DNA of 64,000 bases from Agrypnia vestita (GCA_016648135.1 JADDOH010024925.1:57814-121813), one strand, 5' to 3'; positions 10,701 to 22,584 are shown, counted from the stretch's first letter. Numbers and translations: made by a program. The notes: generated by a model from the sequence alone, not told the origin.

Positions 10701-11397
10701 AGTGTCAGTAGTAGTAGCTTTATTATACAATATTACGTGCCTGAAAACAGAAATAAGTGTACTTATTTATTCTAAATTACATACAAACCGCCATTTTTCT
10801 AAAAAAATTCAACCACAGACAATGAAACAAACCAAAATGAGTATTTTAACTTTGACGCACTATGTATCAGTTTGATCCATATGTCAGTTAATAGTTTGTG
10901 GTAAATATTTTTAAATTGGAATATCTTAAGAGAATGCATAAATAATATTTTTATTAAATTATTACATACATTTTAAATACATTAAAAAATATATTTAATT
11001 AACTGATTACTGGGGCACACCTTGACGATTTTATAAGACCTTTAGTAATTTTTTTAAATAGGTAGGTGACCAATTCTTTTGATACTCCTGTCACGTATCA
11101 ACTTCCCTTGATACCTTGACATCCAATAACCTATAATTCCGTCAACACTCCTGTAATCGTGCTTCTAAGGCTCAATTACTAAAGGCTATTATTACTTTCA
11201 CTACAGTTATGTCGAAAAATTTCCAGGGTTGTACAAAAATTAACAAAAGTGTTCATTTCAAGTATTTATTCTTCATTTAATTATTCATTATTCTTTATTT
11301 CTGTGCATTTAATAAGTTGTAAAGCATAATGTAGAGTAAACATCAACATTAAAATATTTAAACAGACTTTTGCTTAAAATTCTACTTTAAAAATATA
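10701..11397. other. AT-rich non-coding
   Basis: Nothing recognisable. Confidence 0.45.
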
Positions 11398-11695
11398 CAG
11401 GCATCATTACCAGCTGCGTAATCTACATATATACACTATAGATGACTCTAAAAAACTCTATTCAAATATACGAAAGAAACTTATTTAAACCATATATTGG
11501 AACGACTTTCAAAAATTTGTTAATTGTGATTGTTCTTACGGTGGAATTAGTGAACGTTGCATTGCGTTATGCGATCACTTTAGCCAGCTAATGCAGGACA
11601 TAAGCCCTGGGCCACTGTAAAAAACTTCCATATACCCATATAAATAGCTTCGTCTCTGTGTAACTTTTATAATTTATCTTCATTAATAGATATTT
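11398..11695 (-). mobile_element. MITE-B, minus copy
   Basis: Carries the conserved core (AACGTTGCATTGCG, ATAAGCCCTGGGCCA) and the AGCTTCGTCTCTGTG end. It also shares a left extension (GGCATCATTACCAGCTGCG) with the copy at 29862, so the family is longer than the inverted-repeat part alone. Confidence 0.6.
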
Positions 11696-12016
11696 TTAAT
11701 ACTAAATATGAAGAGTATCGTCATATGGTGAGGCAGATACTAGAAACTCGCCCCCCTCCCTGACCATGTATATTATATACATTATGTTTATGATAAAGTT
11801 AAATTAGAATCAGTCAGTTAAATGAAACTTAATTTTTTTGATCTGTCATTCATATCAAATTGACTTGTCTATAATTATGTCCATTTGTGTCATCCTTTAA
11901 TTGTGGGAGAAATTTAACTATTTTTTTCTGTATTTTGTCCTACCAAGCAATTATATCTCCATGTTGGATGACCGAAAAAAATAAAAAAAATAACCCATAA
12001 ATCCAAGTTTTTAAAA

Positions 12017-12279
12017 TACTCCCTTTCTCGTATTCGGGTTTCGTGTCTACCATATGCGTCGGAATTTCCATACAACTTACTGAAAAAACTATTAAAAATA
12101 TGAAAAATCCAAAATTATACTACAATTTTTTTTTTCACGAAAATTTGATAGATCTTGATCGTCGCCACGAGCCTACTTGCAAAGTTTCAGCTCGATTGGA
12201 TCACGGAAAAAGGGTTAAAAATCGATCCAAAGTTTTTTCGTCAAGCAAGCAGACGCCACGAGTTAATATAAAGGGAGTA
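12017..12279 (+). mobile_element. MITE-A, copy 1
   Basis: Ends are TACTCCCTTT (12017) and AAAGGGAGTA (12279), inverted repeats bounded by TA as in Tc1/mariner-type MITEs. The internal block near 12150-12230 (TTTCAGCTCGATTGGATCAC) is shared with copies 2 and 3. The 102-codon frame across it is interrupted in the other copies and is not a gene. Confidence 0.65.
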
Positions 12280-12287
12280 ATAAAAAA

Positions 12288-12345
12288 AATTAAAAATATT
12301 GATGTGCTGCGTGTTCCGTGTACGCATCTCAATTTAAAAATAAAT
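12288..12345 (+). mobile_element. SINE S1, 3'-end fragment
   Basis: ATATTGATGTGCTGCGTGTTC and the following CATCTC match the 3' end of S1. The tRNA-like head is missing. Confidence 0.5.
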
Positions 12346-12837
12346 AAGTGATTCAATTTTTTACTACAACGCACATTAAAAGCATACATAATTACGTATG
12401 GATATTTTCTGTCATGGTTTGATTGAGGTTAATAGGATTTTTCTATTTGCGACAACCCTGTTTCGAAGGACAATAATATGTTAGTTGATTCAGTTATGAT
12501 GGATATCATAACAAAATGGGTTGGTCCCTTTGTAGGTTTTACCGGATTTCGAACAAAGAATATTCGACGTTTCTTTTTCATAGCTAATGCATTGTTCGAA
12601 CATTTCTATACGCTTTTAAATTCTGCCATGAATGGGAACGGATCGAGTTAAATTAGGCAGCCAAATGTTAATTGAATTAATAAATTTATATTTTCTAAGC
12701 TACAGTTAAGGTGACATTGCCAATTTTTTTTTAATTTTTTTTTTTTATAAATAAAAATTGATAGTAATTTTTTTTCTACATTTCACAATATTTCTAAATA
12801 TTTAAAATACTGAAAGTTTTATATTAAAAATAGAACC
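12346..12837. other. non-coding between two inverted MITE-A copies
   Basis: Nothing recognisable; AT-rich. Confidence 0.4.
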
Positions 12838-12841
12838 TTTT

Positions 12842-13113
12842 CACTCCCTTTATATTAACTCGTGGCGTCTGCTTGCTTGCTTGCCGTCGAAAAAACTTTG
12901 GATCGATTTTTAACCCTTTTCCCGTGATCCAATCGAGCTGAAACTTTGCAAGCAGACTCGTGGCGACGATCAAGAAGATCTTTCAAATTTTCGTTAAAAA
13001 ATAATAATAATTAAAGTATAATTTTGGATTTTTCAATTTTTTTTGGTTTTTTCATACAAGTTGTATGGAGACGCATATTGTACACACGAAACCCGAAAAT
13101 GAGAAAGGGAGTA
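12842..13113 (-). mobile_element. MITE-A, copy 2 (inverted)
   Basis: Reverse-oriented relative to copy 1, with the same ends (ACTCCCTTT, AAAGGGAGTA) and internal block. Together with copy 1 it makes a roughly 1.1-kb inverted arrangement. Confidence 0.65.
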
Positions 13114-13118
13114 TTGTA

Positions 13119-14679
13119 AAAACTTGTTTTTTATAGGTTACTTTTTATTACAATGTGAAATTTATATTTAAATTATTATTTGAAATTTGTCAATTTTAAT
13201 AAAAGTTCTCTACAATAAATTATTGACAAATTTTCTGAGAAATATTTGACTTAATATTATGTAAAAATTGTTTTTCATTATATTGTTCTCTTCATTTGTG
13301 TCCAAAATTTACTTTAAAATTTAATTTTATATTCTCCTACTTCGTATAATGTATAATGTATTATAATATAAATCATAAATCAACCAGAAACACGTGAATT
13401 ATGTCATGATAGTAAAAATACGAAATATGAATAATTGATAAACAACATGATACCTACTAATATTCTTTTTCAATATTTTATTAATCAAAAAAAATACATT
13501 GATCGCATGAATAAGTTTTTTGAAGATTATTTTATGAGATTAATTTAATTAATAGAATAATGTGGTATTGTAAGTATATTCTGCAAGGTAATAAGACGTA
13601 ATACGATACGAAGACGCGTAACCCGAGAACGCGGACAGAACCGTTCGCCGAAATGTCGGTCCACTTTGTGCATGGACGGTATTTCCTTTTGGTACTACGC
13701 CAAACAAATAAATAAACATAATATACATAAACACAGGTAGGTACTATTAAAACTATCCCATATTAAGGTCGCAGATATATGAATGGATATATCAAATATT
13801 ATTTTTGTTTAATTTAATGATTTCCTGTTTCAATACTCAAGAATATTTATTATTACGGGCGCATATTAACTGATCCGTAAAATAAAACGTGCATAGAAAT
13901 TAGGTGTCGACCCCATACGAACGTACAGCCTCAAATAACACCCGAATACATGTAATCTTAAAATTATTTAATGGTATACCATCCCTGCGGTATGGTGACA
14001 CAAGTGACACCTGGCGATAGATTAAAATATATAGAGATCTCCTCATATATCAGTATTGCTTTACTTTTAATGAAACCCTAATTATCTGACACCAATTGTG
14101 TCTGGAATTAATATCGATGAATGTCTACAAGTGATGGTATTTTAACCGTTGACACAGTAACGGTTATTTGAGAATTCTCACTGCTTCGATGATTGGCAAC
14201 TTATTTTTCAGAATTTGACGAGTAACTATCGGTACTAGACATTAATTTATCTTAGTTACTAATTGTTAGTACATTTTGATACAAATCCCAAATAACTGTT
14301 CCGAAAATAACCAGTTAAAATAACGGTTTGATCATCATTAATGTCTACTTAACCCTGTTTTTTGACAGACAACGGATACTACTTAATATATAAATACCTA
14401 CTTACCTGTAGGAGAATTTCAATGTGTTATTTGGATGTAGTTAAGCGAAAAAGATCCATGACATACAAAGTCACTTTAGAAATATTGACGTTTCTAAGAT
14501 ATTTCTTCATTGGTATTCGTTTTAAAATTAATTAAAAGTATGATATTGTGTGTAGAATATTATTATTATAATTTTTTATTGTTAATAATATAGTCAGGCG
14601 TGCTTTCCGAGGTATATGTACATTTATTTGATCGATTATTATAAAAAAATAATTAACCTGCCGTGTATGAGCGTTGGTT
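13119..14679. other. long AT-rich non-coding stretch
   Basis: No gene. A GC-richer patch lies at 13610-13700, and short frames appear by chance. Confidence 0.4.
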
Positions 14680-14781
14680 CGAAGGGTGATAAAAATAATA
14701 AACTATTTTTTCAATTGGTTAAGCAACTTTGTAGATTTACATTTAAAAAAAAAAAAGATTTAAGTATTTTTTTGTATCTAC

Positions 14782-14848
14782 TTATGTTTATTAATGACAC
14801 CTACATGTTTCGGAAAAATCCTTCCATTGTCAGGGTGGTTTATAAATG
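14782..14848 (-). ncRNA. hammerhead-like motif F
   Basis: On the minus strand: CTGACAA box (G8 changed to A), T, stem II GGAAGGATTTTTCC, GAAAC, palindromic ACATGT, then A as H17. Stem I pairs CACC with GGTG, with an outer TTTAT/ATAAA helix. The fold is kept, but the core is mutated. Confidence 0.55.
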
Positions 14849-14945
14849 TCAAAATATGAAAATGAATGATGTCGTTTGTTTTAATCTTTTGAAAAAATTA
14901 AAAAAAAAAGACTTCATTCATTTTGATATTTTTATATTAATGAAA

Positions 14946-14990
14946 CACCCTGACGTTGGAAAGGTTTTTCCGAAACATGTTAGTATCATT
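14946..14990 (+). ncRNA. hammerhead-like motif G
   Basis: CTGACGT (A9 changed to T) at 14950-14956, stem II GGAAA/TTTCC, GAAAC at 14972, palindrome ACATGT, then T. Stem I pairing is weak. Confidence 0.5.
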
Positions 14991-15218
14991 ACTAAACATG
15001 AGTTGATACAAACAAATAATAATAAAATAAAAAATTATTGTAAACATTTGTTTTTTCTGCCTGGATCTTTTTTACAGAACGATGGTATCGATATTATTAG
15101 TATCAGTTTGTAGGTTGGATCCTTTTCGAATAACTACGTACATTTATGAATCTGTAGATATTGAGATATTTTCTAATTATAGCACTTAGTGAAGGTCGAT
15201 AATAAATAATATGTGGGG

Positions 15219-15460
15219 TATAAAAGCAAAGGCAGCAATATCCAAAAAAAAATAATGCAGTCATCGAAGATTGCTAATTTATAATGTACTGAATTCGAAA
15301 TTTTATAGGAAATATACCTTATAAATTTATAGGAAACATGATTTTGGAAGGGATAGGTACATAAAATCTAGAATGAAGAACATTTTATATTAGAAATAAT
15401 AGGTTACTGCATTCAATACATTTTTTAAATCTTTTGAACATTTCTGTCTTTGCTTTTATA
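15219..15460. mobile_element. MITE-C, copy 1
   Basis: Starts TATAAAAGCAAAGGCAG and ends CTGTCTTTGCTTTTATA, inverted ends about 17 bp long. Inside, GCAGTCATCGAAGATT and AATGTACTGAATTC recur in copies at 43736 and 54003. No coding capacity. Confidence 0.6.
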
Positions 15461-16159
15461 CTACATATAATATGTTACATTTTGTAAAATGTACCTATCA
15501 AACGCGATTTATCTGTGTTAATTCATTGTAATCTGTCACATTGAAAAAATTTCCTTCTTGGAACTCTTTTAACTAAAGGAAACAGAGAAAATCGTTGGGA
15601 TTATTTATCGACAATACTTTAAATAACTTCTAACCTAGATTTTTATTACTGTCATCTCCGGAATAATTTTTTGAAAGTTTAATTAATTATTGGCTAATTC
15701 GCCAATTACATTATACATTTGAAGATGCCGCATTGAGTGAATATTTGCGCGGCATTTTACAATCGCTTTGACATGTAATGTATATACATACATCGGTCAC
15801 TGTATATTAGTCGGCTTTATCCTCACTTACCTTTGTGTATAGTCGGGCCCAGACCCATCGGGTCACTTAGGCCCGCGTGCCTAAGGTCCTTTGTGTCATG
15901 TGTAAGACGATAGGCCCTACGAATTACCTGGCCAATTGCATGAAGGGACATTTTTTTCAGCCCTCAAAGAAGCCCGAAGCATGTTTCTCAAAATGTGCTT
16001 AAATTAACCTAATTATTTTTTAATAATCTAAGTATAATAATTTCGTTGTCCCTCTGTCTGTCCGTAACTTCATGTAACGTCCATAATTTCGTTCAAATTT
16101 CGCCGGAGATGTGGCTTGAACCCGGCCAGCAACTCGTATATCTCAGAAAGTATGCAAAG
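15461..16159. other. non-coding; two GC-richer blocks
   Basis: Bases 15540-15780 look single-copy and could be conserved non-coding DNA. Bases 15840-15925 contain nested GGCCC/GGGCC-type palindromes. No gene. Confidence 0.35.
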
Positions 16160-16557
16160 TAACTAACTAACTAACTAACTTACCATAACGCCGTTTCCCC
16201 GTGGGGGTAGGCAGAGAGGATAGAGCGCCACACTCCTCTGTCCTGACATACAATTCATACCAGACCATCTTCCAGTATCTGGTTAATCTGGTCATGCCAC
16301 GTCTTCCGTGGTCGCCCTCTCTTTCTGACACCGTCAACACTTACATTATATATCTTTCTTACCTACCATTCTTTCCTCATTCATTCGCTCAACATGCCCA
16401 AACCACCCGAGCGACCCTATTTTTATTCTATGTATTATGCTAAAAACAGCTTTAAATTCATTCCTAATATCCTCATTCTTTACTCTATCATACATGGATT
16501 TGCCACACATACGTCTATGGGATCTCATCTTCACTGCATTCAATCTACTTAGTATCA
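16160..16557 (-). pseudogene. LINE family R-A, deleted copy
   Basis: Begins with tandem AACT units at 16160-16182 (the 3' tail on the minus strand), then matches R-A. It encodes SRLNAVKMRSHRRMCGKSMY, then GWFGHVERMNEERMV. About 85 bp present in the sister copies is missing around 16258. 5'-truncated and dead. Confidence 0.7.
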
Positions 16558-16681
16558 TAGTATAGTATCATACATTAGTATCGGTACCAGAACTCCATTA
16601 TATACCGCTAGTAGTGTAGCTTAATATTGTCAATGAAGTTATGTCAATGTCAATATAATAATATCAATGAAAAATAATGGC

Positions 16682-16830
16682 GGCCCTAGTAGCCCAGTGG
16701 GTATGACACTGGCTTCTCACACCGCGGGTTCCGGGTTCGATTCCCAGTGAGGTCACAATTTATCTACGTGATTTAATCAAGCCTGTAATTCGGTTTCTTG
16801 ACTTGTTGAAGCGTAAAAAAATAATAAAAA
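16682..16830 (+). mobile_element. SINE family S3, tRNA-Glu-like head
   Basis: Bases 16682-16756 resemble a tRNA: an A-box-like TAGCCCAGTGGGTATGAC, an anticodon-loop-like TTCTCAC, and a B box GGGTTCGATTCCC. The D arm and anticodon stem do not pair fully, and a non-tRNA body follows, so it is a SINE head rather than a working tRNA. The Glu(CTC) affinity is inferred from the loop. Confidence 0.5.
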
Positions 16831-17769
16831 AATATAAATAACATTAAAAAAAAAAATGAAGGAGAAAATAACCAATGTAACCCTTATATGTTGCAGTAAC
16901 AACAGTTATTTTAGAAGGGCTCACTTTTGCTCCCTAAAGTTTGACAAGAGCTTGCTGTAGTACGCATCAACGTAAAGTACTTTTTGAAGGATATCTCACG
17001 CTGATTCTCAGATTGCGAGGACGACATCTCTTTGAGAATTTAATAACCTTGTGTATCTATGGGCGTAGTCCTTTTCATCTCGCATTATAATCAAATAATA
17101 CTGATCGTGTTACTAAGAAAAAATCTCAACAGATACATACAAGTAGGCTTATACTGCAAATCAACAAAAAAACTTGAAAAGTTTTTTAAATTGTATTTGT
17201 ATACCAGGGCTTAAAAGCCTCCCTATGACGTCACTTTTTCTCAACTGGATCATCTTTCATATTAATTAATTAAATACAACAACCCTACAAACAATTCCTT
17301 TGTTTTATTTATTTATTTATACTTATTCGGAAAACTTATTCGGAAAACCAACAGCTAACAATAATTACGTAAATATATATAATATGAAACATAAAAAAGC
17401 CAATTACAGGTTTTCACTGGTAGTGACGAAATATAGTATTTTCGTGGTGTACAATATATATGATAAAGTATATTGATGAAACTATATATAATTGATTTAG
17501 TGGTAAATAATAACGTATATTTTATTTGAAAAATGAAACGGAAAGCAAGCGTCGCACATGAGTAGGGTAATTTTGAAATAATTCTAAATTATACTTTTTT
17601 ATGAGTGCACTAAATTTGTTGCAATTTCGCTACAAGTATGAGTTCTGCTTGTGGTTTGTAGAAACAAGGGAAGTAAAAAGAAGAGGGTTGGTTTTTAGAA
17701 GTTAAGGAGTTATTAAAATATTATTATAGTGAAAAAAATAATATTTTGAAACGTTAGTAATCATCGTTT
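16831..17769. other. AT-rich non-coding
   Basis: Nothing recognisable. Confidence 0.4.
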
Positions 17770-18704
17770 GAAAAGCAATCGTTAATTATTTACTACATAA
17801 TAATCATATCACTGCGATACAAATATGAGTACCTTGTTTACTTTATAAAGTTTTATTTAATATGCAAATTCACTGGACACGAAATTCAGCCGAAACACTA
17901 TTTCGTAATTTGCACTCGTCTGTAGAAAACTAATTCACGTTACTAGAATCTTCGCCACACTTTTTAATACGCCGTTTCCGTCGCTAGGTAAATATACTCC
18001 ATTTCGCACGTAAGTACCCTCGCCGAATAGTTTGATTTGACGTTTTAACTTAAAAAAGCAACCGTTAATTATTTACGTATATACCTAATACTGATCAAAA
18101 TGTTACTAGTTTACTTTATAAAGTTTTATTAAATATGCAAAGTCACGAACTTTAGCTGAAACACTATTTCGTAATTTCGCACTAATTATCACTAATCACT
18201 CGTATATAGAACACTAATTTACGTTACCAGAATCTTATTTATACCAGAAACACTATTTCGTAATTTCGCACTAATTATCACTAATCACTCGTCTATAGAA
18301 CACTAATTTACGTTACCAGAATCTTCGCTAAACTTTTTATTATGCCGTTTCTGTCGATAAGTAGTTCTGCTCCGTTTCGAACGTAAGTACTCGCGCCGAA
18401 TATCTTCCGTTTGGTCACACACGCACTGGCCACACTGCTTTGTTGCCGGTTTATACGTCGCACTTGTCAAACGTCAACAAACTCGCTCGCCGTGCACGCT
18501 AGCTCTATTATACAAAACATATTGATTTCGCAATGTCTCGAGAACGTTCTACACTTTTCCAGCGTTCCCTCTATATTTCCAATAACCTCTCCATTCTTCC
18601 AGTCACTACGAGAATAGCCCAGTCGGTTTCAGATTTGTGCAAAGTCTTCAAGAAACTTCAATAGCGTCTTATTCCTTCCTATTCTACCATTTTGTGACGT
18701 TACA
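17770..18704 (-). mobile_element. LTR-like block with tandem duplication
   Basis: Read on the minus strand it starts TGTAACGTCACAAA at 18704. It carries CGTATAAACC (TATA-like) near 18455 and an AATAAA signal near 17855. Its signature is GAAATTACGAAATAGTGTTTC followed by GTGTCCAGTGA. Its 3' half is present twice (about 17770-18054 and 18055-18415). Related blocks lie at 6190, 19500 and 62060. Most likely a rearranged solo LTR; no internal coding part is seen. Confidence 0.5.
18158..18325. repeat. 79-bp direct duplication
   Basis: Bases 18158-18236 and 18247-18325 are almost identical (period 89). They start GAAACACTATTTCGTAATTT and end ACGTTACCAGAATCTT. Confidence 0.75.
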
Positions 18705-19129
18705 CTTTTTTTTTTATCTCACACCCTTTGCAAGACCTTTTCAAAATATGCAATCTGAAATAGTGGGGCTAAAATTTTTTGTTCTCGTAATTCAAATTGT
18801 ACTGTAGGAAAATAAATAGATTCGTTTGCATATCAACATGACAAAATGTCATTACTGTTTTCATATTTCGTATAAAAAAACAATCCCATTTTTAAAGGAA
18901 TATTCGTGCATTTAATTTAATGGAAAATGTATGAAATGCAAATTTTACGTTTGTTATTGTAAAACAATTATGGAAAGTCACATACAGATGATTTTTTGAT
19001 AAGTAGTAGAATTAACTACACTAGAAAGGTAATATTCTGGCACTTGGGGTGCGATATCTTTATAATTGATTGATTTTTTTTTTGATGATTTTTTTAAAAA
19101 AAAAATTATTTAACTTCTTGTGCCCTATC
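18705..19129. other. AT-rich non-coding
   Basis: Nothing recognisable. Confidence 0.4.
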
Positions 19130-19460
19130 CGTTCAACAGACACTGTCTGTAATGTTAGCTACCATCACTTTATCTACTACAATAGCCCTCCAGTAGATTG
19201 GCCAAATCACTGTTCAGGATTTATCAACCATTATGTTCTCCTTCTTCCAGGGCCCAACTTCCAGAAATCTTTCCGTTACCTTATTTTTCTTCATTCATCC
19301 AAACCATAACATCTCCATTGGTAACTCCTGTCCATCCAGCTTATTTTGAGCATTCTTCTGTGGATACGAATGGATACGAATGCTTCAAGTCGCCTTATCA
19401 ATTCTTTGGTTAGCGTCCATGATTGCAATCCATAACATAATATTGAAAACACTCATAGTT
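19130..19460 (-). pseudogene. LINE family R-C, 3' end
   Basis: Matches the copy at 38650 on the minus strand through the shared phrases CTCCTTCTTCCAGGGCCC and CCATCCAGCTTATTTTGAG. Frameshifted. Confidence 0.6.
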
Positions 19461-19499
19461 GGTTAACTAAAAATTTCAATATACTGTTAACAATAAAAA

Positions 19500-20045
19500 G
19501 GGGTGTTTTGATTAAAAAATAAACAAATATTTCGAGATGGTGAAGTCGGATAAATCGTAAAAAACTACGCACTACCAAACTCTGTAATCGATTGGGACAT
19601 AGGACACACTCGTAAACACTAGAAATGTCGGGTAAATACCAAAAATGTGTAGAATAGTCTCGAACATTCGAGAACCAATACGTTTTGTACATAAAGGCGA
19701 AAGCAAGCGCGCGCGAGACAGTTATTATTTTGAAAAGTGTGGCAAAAAACAGCAAATCCATAGCGTGCGGCATGTGGCCAACGCTTGTACTCCAGCGATA
19801 GTAAATCAACGAAGTACCTACCGGCGAGCACGAAATTTTCCAGTACGGACCTGAGCGATTTCAATATCGTTCAACAGTATATGAGAGACAAGTTATTCGA
19901 GAGTGATAATAACGAATTTCTTATTATATTATTAGTGTGTGAAATATTCTAGAAATATTTACAATTAATTAAAAACAGTGCTCCGATTAAATTCGTGTCC
20001 AATGACTTTGCATAATAAATGTTGAAATAGCTTTAAGTGACAGTA
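19500..20045 (+). mobile_element. LTR-like block, plus orientation
   Basis: Ends with ATTCGTGTCCAATGACTTTGC near 19996-20016, the reverse-oriented signature of the 17770-18704 block. The middle (19660-19860) is GC-richer with repeated GCGCGC and no long gene. A plausible diverged solo LTR; the start is not resolved. Confidence 0.4.
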
Positions 20046-20755
20046 TTTTTCTTAATTTTTTTCTTCATCTAATATTGTTTATCCACTACAGGATAAGAAG
20101 CTTACTTACAATTTTACACTAGCCATGCAAACTTTTAATTCGGTTCACTCCGTAACTATTGATATTTTTCACAAAGTGTTAAAATATTTTTACTCATATT
20201 CTTAAAATTTATATTCCCGTATGTGACTAGATCTGTAACACCTTGTATTTTTATCTTCACTATTTTAAAAATTATAAACAAAAAATTATAAATTCGGTAC
20301 TTTTTTAAGGGGCGGAGGGAAGATGAGACCTAAAATATTTACACATCAAAAATTTCTTTAATTTTACAATCACCATCCCTTATTGCAGCTTCGGGGCTTT
20401 CTACGACAATATTGTAGTATTCTCAAAGAATTGCATTAAAGTGATGAAAAAATTATATTGAAGGTTTTTAGTGTCTCCAAAGCCCGCCAAAGTTAATTTA
20501 TTTTAATAATATTCCAAAGCGATGCAAATTTTCTGAATTAAATTTTCCAATTTAGGGGCGCGATTCGCCCTGTTTAACTTGGCACTGAAAACTTTCAGCT
20601 CTAGGTACTCCGGACAAGCGGATTTAATTAAAAATTTAGATTGTGCTCTCGTAATTAAATGTATATATTTTTAATTAAATTTAAAAAAGGAAATTACATA
20701 TTTATTTACAATTTATTTAAAAAAACTTTATACAAACAACACTGATTTTCTGTAA
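20046..20755. other. non-coding; possible conserved block
   Basis: Bases 20440-20680 are apparently single-copy and GC-richer than their flanks. No gene. Confidence 0.35.
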
Positions 20756-20795
20756 TGTCTACCGGTTTCAAGACCACCGTATCTTCATCAGAACA
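20756..20795 (-). ncRNA. hammerhead ribozyme-like motif C, intact core
   Basis: On the minus strand: TGTT (stem I), CTGATGA (20785-20791), an imperfect AGA/TCT stem II, GAAAC (20765-20769), palindromic ACCGGT, A as H17, then GACA pairing back to TGTT with one G-U pair. All core residues are present. Terminal sequence of a Penelope-like element is the likely source, but no PLE protein lies next to it. Confidence 0.6.
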
Positions 20796-20906
20796 GACGC
20801 ATAATAACACTTATTTGTACAGAATTAGCGATAATGAAGTAGATTGACGTTAAGAATAATCAAAGTGATGTATACAAAGTTTTCTAGTTTTTAAAATATG
20901 CTATAG

Positions 20907-21068
20907 AGTAGGTGGTTATGACTTTTGCCTAGTGATCCAGTGGTCGCTGGTTCGAGCACCATTCCAGGACACCAGCAAGTTAGTTTTATTTTCATAGTAC
21001 AAGTTTAGCTCAGTTTGAAAACAGTAAGAATATTGATGCGGTACGTATTCCGTGCTAGCATGTCGACT
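20907..21068 (+). mobile_element. SINE S1 copy
   Basis: Tail matches S1 (TTTTATTTTCATAGTACAAG, then GGTACGTATTCCGTGC). The B box reads CTGGTTCGAGCACC. The head is more diverged than in the copies at 854 and 43972. Confidence 0.65.
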
Positions 21069-21384
21069 AAAAAAAAGATATCAATAATATTTATTAATTC
21101 TACAAATTCTTATACATACATATACTTCTTTTTCTAGTGCTTGTTGGATTATCGTACGTTCATAGGTTGACCACAATCAAAATACTATTTTATAGCTTTG
21201 TCCGGTAAGAAGAGAGCGGGGGAAAGTTGCCTGGCAAGCCCGTATTACACGCCTCAATATGATATTCCAAATAAATATATAATTTTTAGTTTAAAAAAGG
21301 TTACTTACTAGAAAAACTTCTTTTGTTTTCATTTTTTGCATCGTAACGAAACACATATTTTTGCGCACATTCTTTTGAATGCGG
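21069..21384. other. non-coding
   Basis: Nothing recognisable. Confidence 0.4.
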
Positions 21385-21560
21385 TCTAGCTATAATGATG
21401 ACAATAGTTGAATTGTGCATTTTCCGAACCATTGCAATAAATTTTTCAGTCATTTCTCTTTAGGACCTCTTCTGTTTACAATTTTACATTCAATGTTTAA
21501 ATGCTGGATCTGATATTTGATACCTTCTCCTGGTACTTGATGGATTTATTAAATTGCGTT
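21385..21560 (-). pseudogene. LINE family R-C scrap
   Basis: Aligns with 9440-9560 (TTCCGAACCATTGC, GGACCTCTTCTGTTTACAA), minus orientation, heavily decayed. Confidence 0.45.
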
Positions 21561-21683
21561 AATTATTTTATTTGTCCCTACCGTACCAGAAAAATTGGAT
21601 TGCTCTAAAAATGGATAATATATGCTAATCTATTAACAAATAAGACTTACAGATAAGGTAGATAGATTCACGGAAATCTAAGA

Positions 21684-21785
21684 GGCCGCTATAGCGTAAT
21701 TGGATAACGCTCCCGCCCAGGAAAGGATGAGATCCGTGGCTCGAATCCCGGTATGTCTTTCTAATTGATTAATTAATTTGTTTAT
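21684..21785 (+). mobile_element. SINE family S2, tRNA-Arg-like head
   Basis: GGCCGCTATAGCGTAATTGG and ATAACGCTC give an A box with the 'AATxGGATAACGC' look of tRNA-Arg. TGGCTCGAATCCCGG is the B box. The anticodon region does not fold normally. The tail TCTAATTGATTAATTAATTTG links it to the minus copies at 9150, 36965 and 37277. Confidence 0.55.
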
Positions 21786-22584
21786 GTTTTTCTGTATTCA
21801 AATGCAGGTAATTTAATACTTCACATGACGATGAGAAATTCTATCACTCTCGAAATTTAAGTAGTAAAAAATATATATTTTATTAAAATTAAATGAGCAA
21901 AACATGGTTACATTTCATTCTTTTTATGATCATTATGAATAATCTTTAAAATATTAACGCAAATTTCATCAATATTATTTTTAAAATTAAGTTTAACATT
22001 AACTTGCAAAAGCAATCGATAAATTTTTTTTTGACGCAGTTTTGTGATACATTTTGCTAGAAATACTTAGAAAACAACGTATTTTTAATTAAAAAAAATA
22101 GTATTATACACATTTAAATATGTAAATAAAAGTAATAATACCGTTTAATTTGCAGACGTCTCTGGATGCGAAGAAACCCATCTTAATTAGCAATATTTTA
22201 TTCACCAATTAAGGTCTCAGTCACTGTTCAAACATGGAGTTAGTGACTTATCCGAGTTTTCTCCCAGCCAATGGCGTCACAGCTCAAACTGGCTTTAACG
22301 AACCCCCACTCCCCGGCCTTCAGGGGTGGACTCATCTTTTTTACTTTAATTTTTTTTTGCAATAAATAAAAATATTATATATATATAATATTAGAATGTT
22401 ACTTAATTTTTTATGCTGCTTGTCTAAGATGAGAAACTGAGAACTTTGAGGTAGTAGATTTTGATTACTGGTAAAAATAAATTCTAGAAATTATTGGGTA
22501 CTAAACACCTAAGATATTCATTAACTACAAAACAGTCCCACAAACGAATACTTTTGTAAGAATATTATTATTATATTTTTGTAG
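21786..22584. other. non-coding; GC-richer block
   Basis: Bases 22145-22335 are GC-richer and look single-copy; no frame is convincing. The rest is AT-rich. Confidence 0.35.

Larger units (their letters stand above)
14680..15110. mobile_element. Penelope-like remnant with inverted hammerhead pair
   Basis: Arms of about 80 bp at 14790-14872 and 14908-14995 are inverted copies, each with a hammerhead-like motif at its outer side. Flanking phrases (AATAATAAACTATTTTTTCA near 14694) recur at 37870, where PLE endonuclease residues survive. That ties this repeat to the same family. A 165-codon frame crosses the locus but is low-complexity and reads through both ribozyme motifs, so I do not call it a gene. 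Confidence 0.5.

Noticed and set aside
14616..15113. 165-codon open frame
   Set aside because: Lysine- and phenylalanine-rich low complexity from AT-rich DNA; it runs across both inverted arms and two hammerhead motifs.
16682..16756. Functional tRNA gene
   Set aside because: D arm and anticodon stem do not pair fully, and a SINE body follows. The S1 and S2 heads were rejected for the same reason.
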